Source: a virus
Strand: one strand, 5' to 3'
Length of the DNA: 52,838 nt
IMG/VR virus record: IMGVR_UViG_3300022074_000061
Coordinates: 1-52,838 of that record
Shown here: one piece after another, positions 8,392 through 16,728 of the stretch
Numbering within the stretch: the first letter of the stretch is position 1
How the letters are laid out: each line of letters opens with the position of its first letter
The notes under the pieces: model-generated
Told to the model about the DNA's origin: nothing
The model's input: the letters and a program-made list of their open reading frames with translations, nothing else
Databases searched by the model: none
Translations under genes and position numbers: made by a program

Positions 8392-8556
8392 ATGCCAAAA
8401 GACGCTTGTTATCATAAAGTAGTAGCTAGATATGGTCCAAAGACTTCTGCATATAGAAGTGGTGCAATGGCTAAATGTAGAAAAGTTGGTGCAGCTAACT
8501 GGGGTAATAAATCCAAAAAGAAAGCATCACAGGGTATGAGATTCCAACACGATTAG
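8392..8556 (+). CDS. Small basic protein with ACYHKV...CRKVGAANWG motif
   Basis: 54 residues from the ATG at 8392, two bases after the previous stop; longer starts would run through the upstream gene. The sequence DACYHKVVARYGPKTSAYRS and then MAKCRKVGAANWGNKSKK matches a small module I know from many marine phage and giant-virus proteins, with conserved Cys, His, Tyr and Ser-Ala-Tyr. Its function there is unknown to me. It ends MRFQHD, similar to the -QLD ends of the next three proteins. Stop is TAG. Confidence 0.65.
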   Translation: MPKDACYHKVVARYGPKTSAYRSGAMAKCRKVGAANWGNKSKKKASQGMRFQHD

Positions 8557-8557
8557 T

Positions 8558-8815
8558 ATGGCTGTTAGAAAAACAAAAGCTGGACTAAGATTAAAGCGTT
8601 GGTTTAAAGAAGATTGGAGAACACCGTCAGGTGAAAAAGATTACAGTAAAGGAGAAAATACATTTAGACCTACTAAACGTATAAGTAAAGATACACCAAA
8701 AACTTGGAGTCAATTATCTCCAGGTGAAAAAAGAGCAGCAGCAAGAGAGAAAAAGAAAAAAGGTAGAGTTAGTAGATATAAAGGTGGAGGAAAATTTTTA
8801 AGACAACTAGATTAA
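8558..8815 (+). CDS. Small basic protein, DUF5872-like
   Basis: 85 residues, very Lys/Arg-rich. The segment KTKAGLRLKRWFKEDWRTPS followed by RPTKRISKDTPKTWSQL is the pattern I associate with DUF5872, a short domain in phages and large DNA viruses; this is from memory and was not searched. It ends KFLRQLD, sharing the QLD tail with the following two genes. Probably a DNA-associated virion or packaging accessory. Confidence 0.6.
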   Translation: MAVRKTKAGLRLKRWFKEDWRTPSGEKDYSKGENTFRPTKRISKDTPKTWSQLSPGEKRAAAREKKKKGRVSRYKGGGKFLRQLD

Positions 8816-8825
8816 ATTTAATATT

Positions 8826-9140
8826 ATGAAACATAAAATGAAAAAAAAGAAAATGTATAAAAAAGGCGGTATGCTAAAGCCAGTTGATTCCAAAAAGAAT
8901 CCAGGTTTAGCTAAACTTCCAAAAGATGTTAGAAATAACATGGGCTTTATGATGTATGGAGGTAAAGTTAAAAAAGCACCAGGCGGAATGATGATGAAAA
9001 AAAGAATGATGAACTATGCTGGTGGTGGTAAAATGCTTAACGGTATGTCTATGCAAAAAGCTGGTAAAGGTATGAAAATGGACTATGGTCACGGTGGTAT
9101 GATGAATAAGCCAGGAGAAGGCTTAAAGCAGCTTGACTAA
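8826..9140 (+). CDS. Met/Gly/Lys-rich small protein
   Basis: 104 residues, low complexity: many Met, Gly and Lys (KKAPGGMMMKKRMMNYAGGG). No globular domain is visible. Met/Gly/Lys-rich proteins of this style recur in marine phages among small structural genes. The C-terminus EGLKQLD repeats the tail of the neighbouring basic proteins. The stop overlaps the next start (taATG). Confidence 0.55.
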   Translation: MKHKMKKKKMYKKGGMLKPVDSKKNPGLAKLPKDVRNNMGFMMYGGKVKKAPGGMMMKKRMMNYAGGGKMLNGMSMQKAGKGMKMDYGHGGMMNKPGEGLKQLD

Positions 9141-9487
9141 TGTCAGAAAAACCTATTAGACGTACAGTAGGTAAAGGAGGTAACTATCGTAAAACAAAGT
9201 CTGGAGCTGGTATGACTCGTAAGGGTGTTGCTGCATATAGAAGAGCAAACCCTGGTAGCAAGCTTAAGACTGCAGTAACGGGCAAAGTTAAACGTGGTAG
9301 TAAAGCAGCCAAACGAAGAAAGTCTTATTGTGCTAGAAGTTTAGGGCAACTTAAACGAAGTAGTGCAAAGACTAGAAATAATCCAAACTCAAGAATAAGA
9401 CAAGCAAGACGTAGGTGGAAATGCGAACATGGGTGTGCAATGCCTGCGAGATCAGGATCTAGAGCTATGTATAGACAATTAGACTAA
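9140..9487 (+). CDS. Basic protein, DUF6321-like
   Basis: 115 residues. GAGMTRKGVAAYRRANPGSK, then SKAAKRRKSYCARS and NPNSRIRQARRRWKC form the pattern I recall for DUF6321, found in viral proteins; not verified by search. It is strongly basic, with Cys at the SYCARS and KCEHGC positions that could bind metal or form contacts. It ends AMYRQLD, the third consecutive QLD tail. Likely nucleic-acid binding inside the virion; function unproven. Confidence 0.6.
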   Translation: MSEKPIRRTVGKGGNYRKTKSGAGMTRKGVAAYRRANPGSKLKTAVTGKVKRGSKAAKRRKSYCARSLGQLKRSSAKTRNNPNSRIRQARRRWKCEHGCAMPARSGSRAMYRQLD

Positions 9488-9687
9488 TGGCAGTATTAAC
9501 AACAATAAATAATATTCCAGTCTATAGTACAGTACAAGAAGCTTTAAACTGGGCAGCATCTAATAATTTATCTGGATATCATACACATATGGTTAATGGT
9601 CAGATAGGATATATGGGTGGGCCAACACATGGGCAGGCCGCAGGATCATCACAAGGACTTAGAGGCAGTAATCAATCTAGTTACTAA
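9487..9687 (+). CDS. Small phage protein with HTHMVNGQIGYMGG motif
   Basis: 66 residues. The N-terminal part resembles a short structured segment (VYSTVQEALNWAASNNLSG), followed by YHTHMVNGQIGYMGG and a flexible Gly/Ser/Gln tail. I recall similar YHTH...GYMGG...HGQA proteins from marine phages, function unknown. It is coupled by TAATG overlaps to the basic protein before and the holin after. Confidence 0.5.
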   Translation: MAVLTTINNIPVYSTVQEALNWAASNNLSGYHTHMVNGQIGYMGGPTHGQAAGSSQGLRGSNQSSY

Positions 9688-10079
9688 TGAGTATATTAGG
9701 TAAAATTTTTAGTTCAGGCGCTAGTGATTTAGTAAAAAATGTAGGTGGTGTAATAGATAATTTACACACATCTAAAGAAGAAAAACTAGAAGCACAACGT
9801 AAACTTCAAGAGTTAGTTGCTAACTATGAAGTTGAAATGGAAAAAAATGTAACTGACCGATGGAAGTCAGATATGAATAGTGATTCTTGGTTAAGTAAAA
9901 ATGTAAGACCATTAGTTTTAATATTTTTAGTAGTAAGCACAGTGCTTATGATATTTATAGATGCAGGGAGTATAAGTTTTTCCGTTGAAGAAAAATGGAC
10001 TGACTTATTACAAATAACTTTGATTACAGTAATTGGTGCGTATTTTGGTGGTAGATCATTGGAAAAACGTAAGAGATGA
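9687..10079 (+). CDS. Holin, 3-TM superfamily (PF11351-like)
   Basis: 130 residues. A coiled, Lys/Glu-rich N-terminal half is followed by DRWKSDMNSDSWLSKNVRP (58-75), the signature just before the first membrane span in the 3-TM holin family also used for gene-transfer-agent release. Membrane segments lie at about 75-92 (PLVLIFLVVSTVLMIFID) and 105-121 (TDLLQITLITVIGAYFG), with a basic end SLEKRKR. It would form inner-membrane lesions that let the murein enzyme at 11251 reach its substrate. It overlaps the next gene by four bases. Confidence 0.8.
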   Translation: MSILGKIFSSGASDLVKNVGGVIDNLHTSKEEKLEAQRKLQELVANYEVEMEKNVTDRWKSDMNSDSWLSKNVRPLVLIFLVVSTVLMIFIDAGSISFSVEEKWTDLLQITLITVIGAYFGGRSLEKRKR

Positions 10080-10348
10080 AATTCAAATGGTTAGTGAAAA
10101 CAGATGATGAAATATATCATGAGTCTATGCAAAATGCATACATATTACTAACACAACAAATTTCATTTGATGAGCTAATAGATTACAATGGTTGCAACCT
10201 TCCATTTCATCCAAGAAAAAAAATAACAAAAAAAATATATAGTTCACTTATTAATTATTTTTGTGAGCTAGAAGAATATGAAAAATGCGCTCAGCTAAAA
10301 AGCGTTATGGATTCAGATAACTATGATAAAAATTTATTAAATTTGTAA
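10076..10348 (+). CDS. Hypothetical protein, 90 residues
   Basis: Unrecognised, helical. The C-terminal part (SSLINYFCELEEYEKCAQLK) resembles the helical hairpins of UvrB/C-type interaction motifs seen in other small phage proteins. Its last codons and stop contain the TAAATTTG promoter of the next gene. Coupled to the holin gene by ATGA. Confidence 0.5.
   Translation: MKFKWLVKTDDEIYHESMQNAYILLTQQISFDELIDYNGCNLPFHPRKKITKKIYSSLINYFCELEEYEKCAQLKSVMDSDNYDKNLLNL
10338..10345 (+). promoter_or_regulatory. Bacteroidetes-type -7 element TAAATTTG
   Basis: TAAATTTG sits in the context TTAAATTTGTAAAAA, identical in 15 positions to the site before the gene at 16150. It lies 15 bases before the ATG at 10361 and overlaps the end of the preceding gene. 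Confidence 0.6.
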
Positions 10349-10360
10349 AAACTTAAAAAA

Positions 10361-10750
10361 ATGGCTAAAAACTATACATTGAATTGTTCTTTAAGCATGG
10401 CAGCTAATTCAGCTACTGGATATTCACAATCACAAAGTGGTAACTATCAACTTAATATTACTGGAGTAGATCAAATAGCTTCAGGCAGAATTGATGTTGC
10501 ACATGACGGTGATGCTACAATTATGGCGGCACCAGGACATGGAAGGGTAATTTACGTTAAAAACTTAGATGACACTAACTTTGTAAAAGTATATGATGGC
10601 GCATCATCTGCAAACGATTTAATTGGTATACTTGAACCAGGTCAATTTTTAATGACAATAATTAGAGGAACAGGAACTACAACAGCAAGAGCTGATACAG
10701 CAACTGTTACAGTAGAATACGCAGCAGTAGAAATAGATTCAAACGCATAA
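10361..10750 (+). CDS. Beta-rich small structural protein
   Basis: 129 residues, Ala/Thr/Ser/Gly-rich with no lysine-rich helices. The pattern RVIYVKNLDDTNFVKVYDG followed by LEPGQFLMTI recurs, diverged, in the proteins at 10761 and 42402, suggesting a small paralogous family with a jelly-roll-like fold, such as head decoration or fibre-associated proteins. It begins its own transcription unit. Virion role inferred. Confidence 0.6.
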   Translation: MAKNYTLNCSLSMAANSATGYSQSQSGNYQLNITGVDQIASGRIDVAHDGDATIMAAPGHGRVIYVKNLDDTNFVKVYDGASSANDLIGILEPGQFLMTIIRGTGTTTARADTATVTVEYAAVEIDSNA

Positions 10751-10760
10751 AAAATAAAAT

Positions 10761-11189
10761 ATGGCAACTCAATCATTATCAGTAACAGTATCAGGTACAC
10801 TTACATTAACAGATTCAGATGGTAATCAAGTGTTTACTTTTTCACCATCTTTTCAAACAGCATCTAGTACAGTAGATTCAGCATTAATATCAACTGGTGA
10901 AGTATTAACTAACGGAACTAGTGACACTACTATTAATTTAGCAAGACACAATAAAGATATGATATTTACATTTATCAAAAATGTAGATACAGACTATCCT
11001 GTAGCAGTAAAGCCAGATGGTGATGTAATTGCTGATCTTAAACCAGGTGAGTGTATGTTTTCACCAATACATGTTGATGGGGCAGGCGATGGATCAGCTA
11101 ACTTAGATTTAGCCGCTACTACAGCTGCACAAAAAGTTCAATATCTTATTTGTGATGGACCTGACACTGGAATAAGTTCAGATGACTAA
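10761..11189 (+). CDS. Beta-rich small structural protein, paralogue of its neighbour
   Basis: 142 residues. It opens with SLSVTVSGTLTLTDSDGNQV, much like the opening of the 42402 gene, and contains FTFIKNVDTDYPVAVKPDG and LKPGECMFSPI, aligned with the NLDD...LEPGQF pattern of the preceding gene. It probably shares the same fold and virion role. A G-rich/C-rich complementary pair (AGGGG...CCCCT) lies in the 61-base gap that follows; the hairpin loop would be long, so I do not call a terminator. Confidence 0.6.
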   Translation: MATQSLSVTVSGTLTLTDSDGNQVFTFSPSFQTASSTVDSALISTGEVLTNGTSDTTINLARHNKDMIFTFIKNVDTDYPVAVKPDGDVIADLKPGECMFSPIHVDGAGDGSANLDLAATTAAQKVQYLICDGPDTGISSDD

Positions 11190-11250
11190 AATATAGGGGG
11201 AAAGGCATATATGTAAAGGTTCTCTTAGTACCCCTTAAAAATGTAAAAAA

Positions 11251-11727
11251 ATGAAACTTAAGGTTTTAAGATTTAGTAGCCAGGAGGATAGCACTTCTGG
11301 CTTACTTTTTTTAGATCACAATGATGGTCTTAAATTTCTATGTTATACTCTTGAAGATGAACACAGATCAAAAAAAGTAAGAGGAGAAACAAGAGTACCT
11401 GCTGGTACATATAATTTATCACTTAGAAAAGTAGGAGGCTTTCATGAAAGATATAAAAAGAAATATGGTGCGTTTCATAAAGGAATGTTACAAGTTATGG
11501 ATGTACCAAACTTTGAATATATTCTTATACATACTGGTAACACTGATGAGCATACTGCTGGATGTTTACTTGTTGGTGACTCGCAAGAAAACAACATCAT
11601 TATCAAAGATGGATTTATTGGTAAATCAAATAATGCGTACAAAAGAATATATCCAGATATTGCAAAAGAGATTAAAAAAGGCAATAAAGTAACAATTCAG
11701 TATATTGATTTAGATAACAATGATTAG
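11251..11727 (+). CDS. DUF5675 lysin, L,D-transpeptidase-like
   Basis: 158 residues. ETRVPAGTYNL (46-56), GMLQVMDVPNFEYILIHTGN (78-97) and HTAGCLLVGD (101-110) are the defining blocks of the DUF5675 family. The H94-x-G-N...G-C105 arrangement resembles the active site of L,D-transpeptidases, with Cys105 as the candidate nucleophile. In phages these proteins sit beside holins and are taken as endolysin or murein-modifying enzymes. Here a 3-TM holin is about 1.2 kb upstream. It has no signal peptide, consistent with release through the holin. It overlaps the giant fibre gene by eight bases. Confidence 0.75.
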   Translation: MKLKVLRFSSQEDSTSGLLFLDHNDGLKFLCYTLEDEHRSKKVRGETRVPAGTYNLSLRKVGGFHERYKKKYGAFHKGMLQVMDVPNFEYILIHTGNTDEHTAGCLLVGDSQENNIIIKDGFIGKSNNAYKRIYPDIAKEIKKGNKVTIQYIDLDNND

Positions 11728-14700
11728 AAAACTTGGAATCAATCAATTTGAATATGATGTAGAGTTTAAGGGAGATGTAAGGTTTCCTGAAATTACAAGC
11801 ACATCAACATCTCTTGATACAATCGTTATTGATTCTACAGGTAAGCTTTTTAAAAGCACAGGATCAGAACCTGATGGTATAGGTTTTGATGGAAGTGGTG
11901 ATTTAATAATACAGCAACCAACTTCTGATAAAGATATAATATTTATAGCACCTGGAACATCTGATTTAGGAGACACCGTAACATATATTACTATTGATTC
12001 AAGTGTTGCTACAATACTATTTAGTCAAGAAGCAAGATTTACTGATAATGTTAATTTAAAGTTTGGGACTGGTGGTGACACGATGATTTATCATGATGGT
12101 AGTAATTCATATATAGATCATACTGGTACTGGGCATTTATATATAAGACAAGGTAGTGACGATAATGATATTATATTTCAAAGTGATGATCAGTCTGGTG
12201 GTTTAACAACATATTTAACTTTAGATGGAAGTAATGGTTATATTAGGCTAGAAGATGATAGAAGATTAACCATAGGTAGCGGTAATGATTTACAATTAAG
12301 ACATACATCGTCTGGAACATTTATAACTAACTTTACACATGACTTTAATATAGTTCAACAAGCAGCTGATAAAGATATAACTTTTCAATGCGATGATGGT
12401 AGTGGAGGTGTTGAAACATATTTCTTCTTAGATGGTAGCGCTAGTAGTGGTAATCCAATAACACAATTTCCTGATTTATCACAATTAGTTTTTGGTAATT
12501 CACAAGATTTACTTTTAAGGCATGATGGCACTGACAGTTTAATTCAAAACAATGGTGGTGATTTTATTATTAGTCAACATACAAACGACAAAGATTTAAT
12601 ATTTAAGTGTGACGATGGCAGTGGTAGTACTACTGAATATTTTAGACTAGATGGTGGTTCTGAAAAAACATTTTATAGTAAACCTATATTGCTTTTTGAT
12701 TCTGTTGCATTACAGTTAGGTACAGGTACTGATGCTACTTTATACCACTCTGGTGGTGAAGGTACTTTACAGAATTTTACTGGTAACTTTAGAATTATAC
12801 AAAGTGCAGACAATAGTGATATACAGTTTTTCTGCGATGACGGATCTGGAGGAACTACAGAGTATTTGAGAATTGATGGTGGTCAAGAAGTAAATATTTT
12901 TTCTAAAAACATAAAGCTTGAAGATAATGTAATGGGTATGTTTGGAGGTGGTAATGACCTAAAACTACGCCACAATGGAACAGATAGTTTTATTGAAAAT
13001 GAAACAGGTGATTTAACTATTAAAAATTCTGCAGACGATAAAGACATAATTTTTCAAAGCGACGACGGATCAGGGGGTACAACTACATATTTTTATTTAG
13101 ACGGTGACACAGTTCATAATAGATTTCCTAAAAGTATACTACTTGATGATAATGTTAATCTTGATTTTGGGGGTTCTGGAAATACTAGAATTAAAACTGA
13201 TGGTACAGATACTTTTATTCAGAATTATGTTGGTGATTTTTATATACAACAAGCTACTGACGACAAAGACATTATCTTCCAATCAGATGACGGTAGCGGC
13301 GGTAGTGAAACATATTTTAGATTAGACGGTAGCACTGGTTATGTTCAGTTTGCTGACAATAGAAGAATAACTATAGGTAGTAGTGATGACGCTAATATCA
13401 GACACGATGGAACAGATACATATATAGGTAATAGTACAGGTCATTTTTATATACAACAAGCTACTGACGATAAAGATCTAGTATTTCAGTGTGATGATGG
13501 AAGCGGAGGTTTAGCTACGTATTTTACGCTTGATGGTAGTTTAGCTAGTGGATCACAGTATTTTACTAAATGGGCTGATAATAGTATAGTTGCTTTAGGT
13601 AGCGCGCCTGACTTGTTTATATTTCATGACGGTTCTAATAGTTATATTAGACAATTTACAGCTCATGATTTAATAATAGAAAACATAAGTGATGATAAAG
13701 ACGTTATTTTTAGATGCGATGACGGTAGTGGCGGTGTGACCGCTTATTTAACTTTAGATGGTAGTGAAACTAATATAAAAGTAGAAAAAAACTTATATGC
13801 TACAGACGGTGTCTTGTTAAGTGTAGGTAGTGGTTTAGATTTAAGATTAAAGCATGATGGTACTGATAGTTTTATTTTTAATGAAACTGGACATTTATAC
13901 ATACAAAATAAAGCTGATGATAAAGATATTATCTTTCAATCAGATGATCAATCTGGTGGCGTAACAACATATTTTTTCTTAGATGGTAGTAATAGTAGCG
14001 GTAATCCAGTAACTATATTTCCTGATAACTCTAAACTTACTATTGGTACTTCTAGTCATGGTATTAGTTTATTACACGATGGTAGCAACTCTACTATAAC
14101 TAATGCTATAGGTAATTTAACAATTACTAACTTTCAAGATGACGGTGACATAATATTTAAATCAGATAATGGAAGTGGCGGTACAACTACTTATTTAACT
14201 TTAGATGGTGGTTTTTCAGTTCCTTACGTTGCTTTAGAAGACAGCACTATATTAGCTCTTGGTACACATAAAGATCTTTTACTTACTCATGATGGCACAG
14301 ATTCTAAGATTGACAACATGAATACTGGTGATATTAAAATTAGACAATTTGCTGATGATAAAGATATAGTTTTTTATAGTGATAACGGTGCGGGTGGAAC
14401 GGCAGAGTATTTTAAATTAGATGGTAGTTTAGCCGCACATGATGGTAGTTCATATACAGCTTTATACACAGCTTTTCCTGATAATAGCTTAGCTGCTTTT
14501 GGTGATAGTCAAGATTTAGTGATGTATCACAGTGGTAGCAATAGTTTTATAAGACATCTTGGTACTGGTCATTTATATATTGATAACACTACAGATGATG
14601 CTAATATATATTTTAGAAGTGATGATGGATCTGGTGGTTTAGCTACATATTTTAGGTTAAATGGTAGTGCTGCAGAAACTGTAGTAAGTAAAAACATGAG

Positions 14701-16120
14701 GTGGGAAGATAGTGTTGAGGCTCGTTTTGGTGATGGTAGTGATTTACAAATAGATCACGACGGAAGTAATAGTTATATAAAAAATGAAACTGGTAATTTA
14801 AACTTACAAAATAACGCTGACGACGCAGATATAGCTTTTTACTGTGACGATCAATCAGGAAGTGTTGCTGAATACTTTAGGTTAGACGGTAGTCTAGGTA
14901 TAAATAGATTTTTTAAAGATAGCAGACATAATGATAGCATTACAGCTAGTTTTGGTAGTAGTGACGATCTAAAAATACAGCATAATGGCACAGACAGCTA
15001 TATACAAAACTTTACTGGTAATTTAAATATAATACAACATTTAGATGACGGCCGTATTAATTTTCAATGCGATGATGGTAGCGGAGGTGTTACTACTTAT
15101 TTTTTCTTAGATGGTAGTTTAGCTAATGGTACAGATCAACTAGCAACTGTTTTTCCTGATACAAGTAAAATATTTTTTGGTACAGGACAAGATATGCAAA
15201 TTTACCATAGCGGAACACATAGTTTTATAAGACAAACAGGTGTTGGTAATTTATATATAGATCAAACTCAAGATGATGCAGATTTAATTTTTAGATGTGA
15301 CGATGGTAGTGGAGGTTTAGCTACATACTTTATGCTTGATGGTAGTTCTAAAAGAATTGATATTCCAGATGATATACGCTTAACGTTAGGTACTAGTGAT
15401 GATCTTCAAATTTACCACAACGCTACAAATTCTGTAATAGAAAATTATACTGGTGATTTTTTTATTAAAAACAATACTGACGATGGAGATATTAAGTTTC
15501 AGTCTGATGACGGAAGTGGAGGAACTACAGAGTATTTGAGAATTGATGGTGGCACTGAAACAGTTGAAGTAGCTAAACCAATTAATTTAGCAAGTGCAAG
15601 TTCTTCTACATCATCTGGTATATACGCTCAGTTTATAAATATAAAAGGTTTTTGTACATTAGCCGCTAATTATAAATATGCAGAAGATCAAGAAGATACA
15701 TTAGCGCCTTATGAAATGGCAGAAGATTATGGTAGCGCAACAATTAGTAGTAGTACAGAAGTTAATCAATCAAAAATGTTTAGATCATCTGGTTTTCACG
15801 TGCCAGTTGCTTGTAGTGTTAATGCTATAAACATGCAAGTAACTTGTAATAATACTGGTAACGTTACTATAGCTGTAGTTGAATATAGGCCTTCTGAATT
15901 AGCTGCAGATCAAGTAGATCATCCAAGAACAGTATATGAAGAAGTTGTAGTAGCTTCTAATGATAATAATAACAAAGTAAAAACAGTAACAGTAGCAACA
16001 GCAGACTTAGATAATACAGCAGTACCTGCTGGTAGTCATATAATGATTATGGCTAAAGGTGATAGTGATAGTATTGGTGGCAAAGCGTTTATAAGCGCTG
16101 CAATAGAAATCAAATGGTAA
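11720..16120 (+). CDS. Giant repeat tail fibre protein
   Basis: 1466 residues. After an N-terminal section with a half unit, about 16 units of 69-80 residues follow, each built as DLxLxHDGTDSFI-x-N-xTGxLYI, then DDKDIIFQSDDGSGG and TTYFxLDG. This repeat is familiar from marine phage fibres and probably forms a long trimeric beta-helical shaft. The last about 180 residues (from YAQFINIKGFCTLA) are a different beta-rich domain, likely the tip or a head-group that binds receptor. No chaperone domain or autocleavage motif is obvious. The gene is followed by a separate promoter for the small genes behind it, which may be assembly partners. Confidence 0.8.
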   Translation: MIRKLGINQFEYDVEFKGDVRFPEITSTSTSLDTIVIDSTGKLFKSTGSEPDGIGFDGSGDLIIQQPTSDKDIIFIAPGTSDLGDTVTYITIDSSVATILFSQEARFTDNVNLKFGTGGDTMIYHDGSNSYIDHTGTGHLYIRQGSDDNDIIFQSDDQSGGLTTYLTLDGSNGYIRLEDDRRLTIGSGNDLQLRHTSSGTFITNFTHDFNIVQQAADKDITFQCDDGSGGVETYFFLDGSASSGNPITQFPDLSQLVFGNSQDLLLRHDGTDSLIQNNGGDFIISQHTNDKDLIFKCDDGSGSTTEYFRLDGGSEKTFYSKPILLFDSVALQLGTGTDATLYHSGGEGTLQNFTGNFRIIQSADNSDIQFFCDDGSGGTTEYLRIDGGQEVNIFSKNIKLEDNVMGMFGGGNDLKLRHNGTDSFIENETGDLTIKNSADDKDIIFQSDDGSGGTTTYFYLDGDTVHNRFPKSILLDDNVNLDFGGSGNTRIKTDGTDTFIQNYVGDFYIQQATDDKDIIFQSDDGSGGSETYFRLDGSTGYVQFADNRRITIGSSDDANIRHDGTDTYIGNSTGHFYIQQATDDKDLVFQCDDGSGGLATYFTLDGSLASGSQYFTKWADNSIVALGSAPDLFIFHDGSNSYIRQFTAHDLIIENISDDKDVIFRCDDGSGGVTAYLTLDGSETNIKVEKNLYATDGVLLSVGSGLDLRLKHDGTDSFIFNETGHLYIQNKADDKDIIFQSDDQSGGVTTYFFLDGSNSSGNPVTIFPDNSKLTIGTSSHGISLLHDGSNSTITNAIGNLTITNFQDDGDIIFKSDNGSGGTTTYLTLDGGFSVPYVALEDSTILALGTHKDLLLTHDGTDSKIDNMNTGDIKIRQFADDKDIVFYSDNGAGGTAEYFKLDGSLAAHDGSSYTALYTAFPDNSLAAFGDSQDLVMYHSGSNSFIRHLGTGHLYIDNTTDDANIYFRSDDGSGGLATYFRLNGSAAETVVSKNMRWEDSVEARFGDGSDLQIDHDGSNSYIKNETGNLNLQNNADDADIAFYCDDQSGSVAEYFRLDGSLGINRFFKDSRHNDSITASFGSSDDLKIQHNGTDSYIQNFTGNLNIIQHLDDGRINFQCDDGSGGVTTYFFLDGSLANGTDQLATVFPDTSKIFFGTGQDMQIYHSGTHSFIRQTGVGNLYIDQTQDDADLIFRCDDGSGGLATYFMLDGSSKRIDIPDDIRLTLGTSDDLQIYHNATNSVIENYTGDFFIKNNTDDGDIKFQSDDGSGGTTEYLRIDGGTETVEVAKPINLASASSSTSSGIYAQFINIKGFCTLAANYKYAEDQEDTLAPYEMAEDYGSATISSSTEVNQSKMFRSSGFHVPVACSVNAINMQVTCNNTGNVTIAVVEYRPSELAADQVDHPRTVYEEVVVASNDNNNKVKTVTVATADLDNTAVPAGSHIMIMAKGDSDSIGGKAFISAAIEIKW
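12060..15590 (+). repeat. Sixteen fibre-shaft repeats of about 220 bases
   Basis: Each unit encodes the HDGTDS...DDKDIIFQSDDGSGG...YFxLDG block. Units differ at many synonymous and some coding positions, so they are diverged, not recent copies. Three units (about 12380-12480, 13960-14040, 15070-15180) carry a longer loop with the shape FFLDGSxxxGxP...FPD, giving two alternating unit lengths. Confidence 0.75.
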
Positions 16121-16129
16121 AAATTTTAT

Positions 16130-16137
16130 TAAATTTG
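16130..16137 (+). promoter_or_regulatory. Bacteroidetes-type -7 element TAAATTTG
   Basis: TAAATTTG within TTAAATTTGTAAAAA lies 12 bases before the ATG at 16150. It duplicates the sequence context of the site at 10338. Confidence 0.6.
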
Positions 16138-16149
16138 TAAAAAAAAACA

Positions 16150-16404
16150 ATGACAAAAAAAGAACTTAAATCGGAAGATAAAGAAAAAATTATTGAACTT
16201 AGAAAAAAGTTTGCAATTCTTAACGGTCAATTTGGTGATTTAGAATTTGCAAAAATCAATATGAAAAAAAGAAAAGAAATGCTTGTAAATGAATATATAA
16301 ATTTACAAAATGAAGAAGTTGAAATTAGTAATTATTTAAAAGAAAACTACGGTGAAGGCACTATTAATTTAGATAATGGTGAGTTCATCCCAAAAGAAAA
16401 ATAA
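16150..16404 (+). CDS. Small coiled-coil protein
   Basis: 84 residues, Lys/Glu-rich, almost wholly helical with heptad-like hydrophobic spacing (EKIIELRKKFAILNGQFGDL). It directly follows the giant fibre gene from its own promoter and is fused end to start with the next gene (taaATG). A fibre chaperone or attachment protein is possible. Unrecognised family. Confidence 0.55.
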   Translation: MTKKELKSEDKEKIIELRKKFAILNGQFGDLEFAKINMKKRKEMLVNEYINLQNEEVEISNYLKENYGEGTINLDNGEFIPKEK

Positions 16405-16728
16405 ATGGCATTAACAGGATCACTAACATATAAAGGATTAACAATATCTAACGCACATTTAAGAGTAATGCAAGCGCATCACAGGGTTGTAGATACATCT
16501 ACAGAAGCTGAAGATGGGTCAGTATCTTGGAGTAAAACGTTATATGCAGATTATTCAGCAAGAGTATATAAAGATGCTAGCTCTTATGCTGCAAATCCAG
16601 ATGAAGCTATATATACTATAAGCGGATCATTTACTCCATCTGTAGCTGAAGATGCAAAAGATATTGTAGAACAAACATATGTACATCTTAAGACATTGGA
16701 TACTTATAAAGATTTATCTGATGCATAA
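16405..16728 (+). CDS. Small virion protein
   Basis: 107 residues, mixed alpha/beta, starting ALTGSLTYKGLTISNAHLRV and ending HLKTLDTYKDLSDA. I recall similar short proteins with an N-terminal SLTYKG strand beside fibre genes in marine phages, but cannot name a family. One-base overlap with the following gene. Confidence 0.5.
   Translation: MALTGSLTYKGLTISNAHLRVMQAHHRVVDTSTEAEDGSVSWSKTLYADYSARVYKDASSYAANPDEAIYTISGSFTPSVAEDAKDIVEQTYVHLKTLDTYKDLSDA

Noticed and set aside
8826-9140. Possible assembly artefact from the Met/Gly/Lys-rich sequence
   Set aside because: Start, stop and spacing fit the operon and the end shares the QLD tail with its neighbours.
11190-11250. Terminator in the gap before the DUF5675 gene
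   Set aside because: AGGGG and CCCCT can pair, but the loop is about 27 bases and no T run follows.
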